From Cycas panzhihuaensis (Eukaryota; Cycadophyta): a stretch of DNA of 64,000 nt. The stretch lies in contig CM041465.1 of NCBI GenBank assembly GCA_023213395.1, positions 134,795,741 to 134,859,740 on the forward strand, read 5' to 3'. The stretch's first letter is position 1; each line of letters begins with the position of its first letter. The translations under genes and the position numbers were made by a program. Below, piece after piece: positions 63,451 through 64,000 of this stretch. A model generated the notes under the pieces. The model saw only the letters and a list, made by a program, of their open reading frames with translations. It made no database searches and was not told the DNA's origin.

Positions 63451-64000
63451 ATGAATGTAGCGGAAGCTTTTAACTTAATTCAGAAATAACTCGAAGATTC
63501 GCAGATACTGGTCTAATATAGATTTGAACAGATCTCTTCAATCTCAAATAATAATGAATATTGGGAATTCACCATAAAACACCGAAATAAAGTAATGGAA
63601 ATAGTACTAATAAAGATAAATATATTGTACAAAATATAAACAAAATATCCTTACTGAACGACTGCCCTTCGAGGCAGGAATCCTCCAAATATCTCAAGCC
63701 AAAAGGCCGAGCCAACTGCAGCCCTAGAGCTGAAAATGTAGAAGAGATCCAATCCGAAGTGATGATACCAAATGAGGGCTTTGCTCCCTATTTATAATGG
63801 CCGATTATGATCTTGTTTGAAGTCGGTCAGAATTAAGACAGTTCATTGGGAGTGAACCATTAATGAAGTCGGTAAAACTGCGGCTTCGGGTCGACTAATA
63901 TTCCTGCGCTCATTTCGGGGTTTAAGTCTTGTGATGTGCCCTAAAGAGAGGGTTTTCCTAGAACGCAACAAGTCCCCTCGAAAACAATGCTTTGCCCTCA
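63451..64000 (-). other. E11 leader and an LTR-like end at the window edge
   Basis: GATGATACCA at 63761-63770, then AA, then TGAGGGCTTTGCTCCC at 63773 looks like a degenerate PBS next to an LTR end on the minus strand, with TATTTATAATGG (TATA box on the minus strand) just inside. It does not match the E11 3' LTR by eye. It may belong to another element or be a strongly changed E11 LTR. No gene seen. Confidence 0.4.

Larger units (their letters stand above)
51959..64000 (-). mobile_element. E11: Ty1/copia element (short-LTR type) split by E12, runs off the right edge
   Basis: On the minus strand: gag (63450-62532), protease and integrase (62466-61471), [E12], integrase C-terminus (54242-53722), RT and RNase H (53700-52190), polypurine-like tract and 3' LTR ending at 52176. 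It is related to E2 and E7. Its 5' LTR is beyond or at the right edge; the LTR-like end at 63773 does not match its 3' LTR by eye, so the 5' boundary is unresolved. Confidence 0.82.

Noticed and set aside
1-64000. tRNA, rRNA or intact host genes
   Set aside because: None seen by eye; the TGGTATCAGAGC strings are primer-binding sites, not tRNA genes. A tRNAscan or Infernal run would be decisive.

Overview
The window is nuclear DNA from a land plant. It is almost wholly nested LTR retrotransposons, mostly Ty1/copia with one clear Ty3/gypsy element. The low GC, the roughly 550-bp LTRs, the long leaders and the deep nesting fit a large repeat-rich genome such as a gymnosperm, but the species cannot be named from this sequence. 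I see no intact host gene, tRNA, rRNA or CRISPR array. The only recognisable host-gene sequence is a captured, broken fragment of a UBC23/PHO2(UBC24)-type ubiquitin-conjugating-enzyme gene inside a retroelement.

Layout, with E1-E12 as labels used throughout. Left block: E1 (1-2247, minus) sits in copia E2 (2248-4913, minus), which sits in Ty3/gypsy E3 (4914-9444, plus). Then come a minisatellite (9512-9721) and a decayed unknown ORF (9898-11290, minus). Central block: copia E4 (11345-51042, minus) was split by E5 (14505-21687, plus) and by E6 (24642-49835, minus). E6 was split by E7 (28273-38595, minus) and by E9 (40705-47747, plus). E7 was split by the small element E8 (32172-37184, minus). 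Right block: an LTR plus leader fragment E10 (51348 to about 51958, plus), then copia E11 (about 51959 past 64000, minus), which was split by E12 (54248-61465, minus).

The junctions can be read directly. Exact 5-bp target-site duplications (TSDs) flank E5 (GATGT), E6 (GGGGT), E7 (ATTGT), E8 (ATCAA) and E12 (TGATA). E4 has GATAC/GATAT and E9 has an A-rich duplication. Hand-aligned LTR divergence falls with nesting depth: E4 about 10%, E6 about 5%, E7 4.3%, E8 2.5%, with E9 2.2% and E5 1.3%.

E4, E5, E6, E9 and E12 are one copia lineage: LTRs of about 530-565 bp, PBS TGGTATCAGAGC two bases after the LTR, and a 1.5-2 kb leader. Their gag starts with a MAAINMLNACTI-like sequence, followed by zinc knuckle, protease, integrase, RT and RNase H in copia order. 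E2, E7, E10 and E11 are a second copia type with LTRs of about 200 bp and a MASS...KLT-type gag. Every copy has frameshifts, stops or catalytic changes, so none looks autonomous. The most unusual features are the captured UBC-like fragment in E8, the leader cassette that differs in every copy of the first lineage (including a GTGGGCCCCAC array), and LTR hairpins with paired changes between subfamilies.
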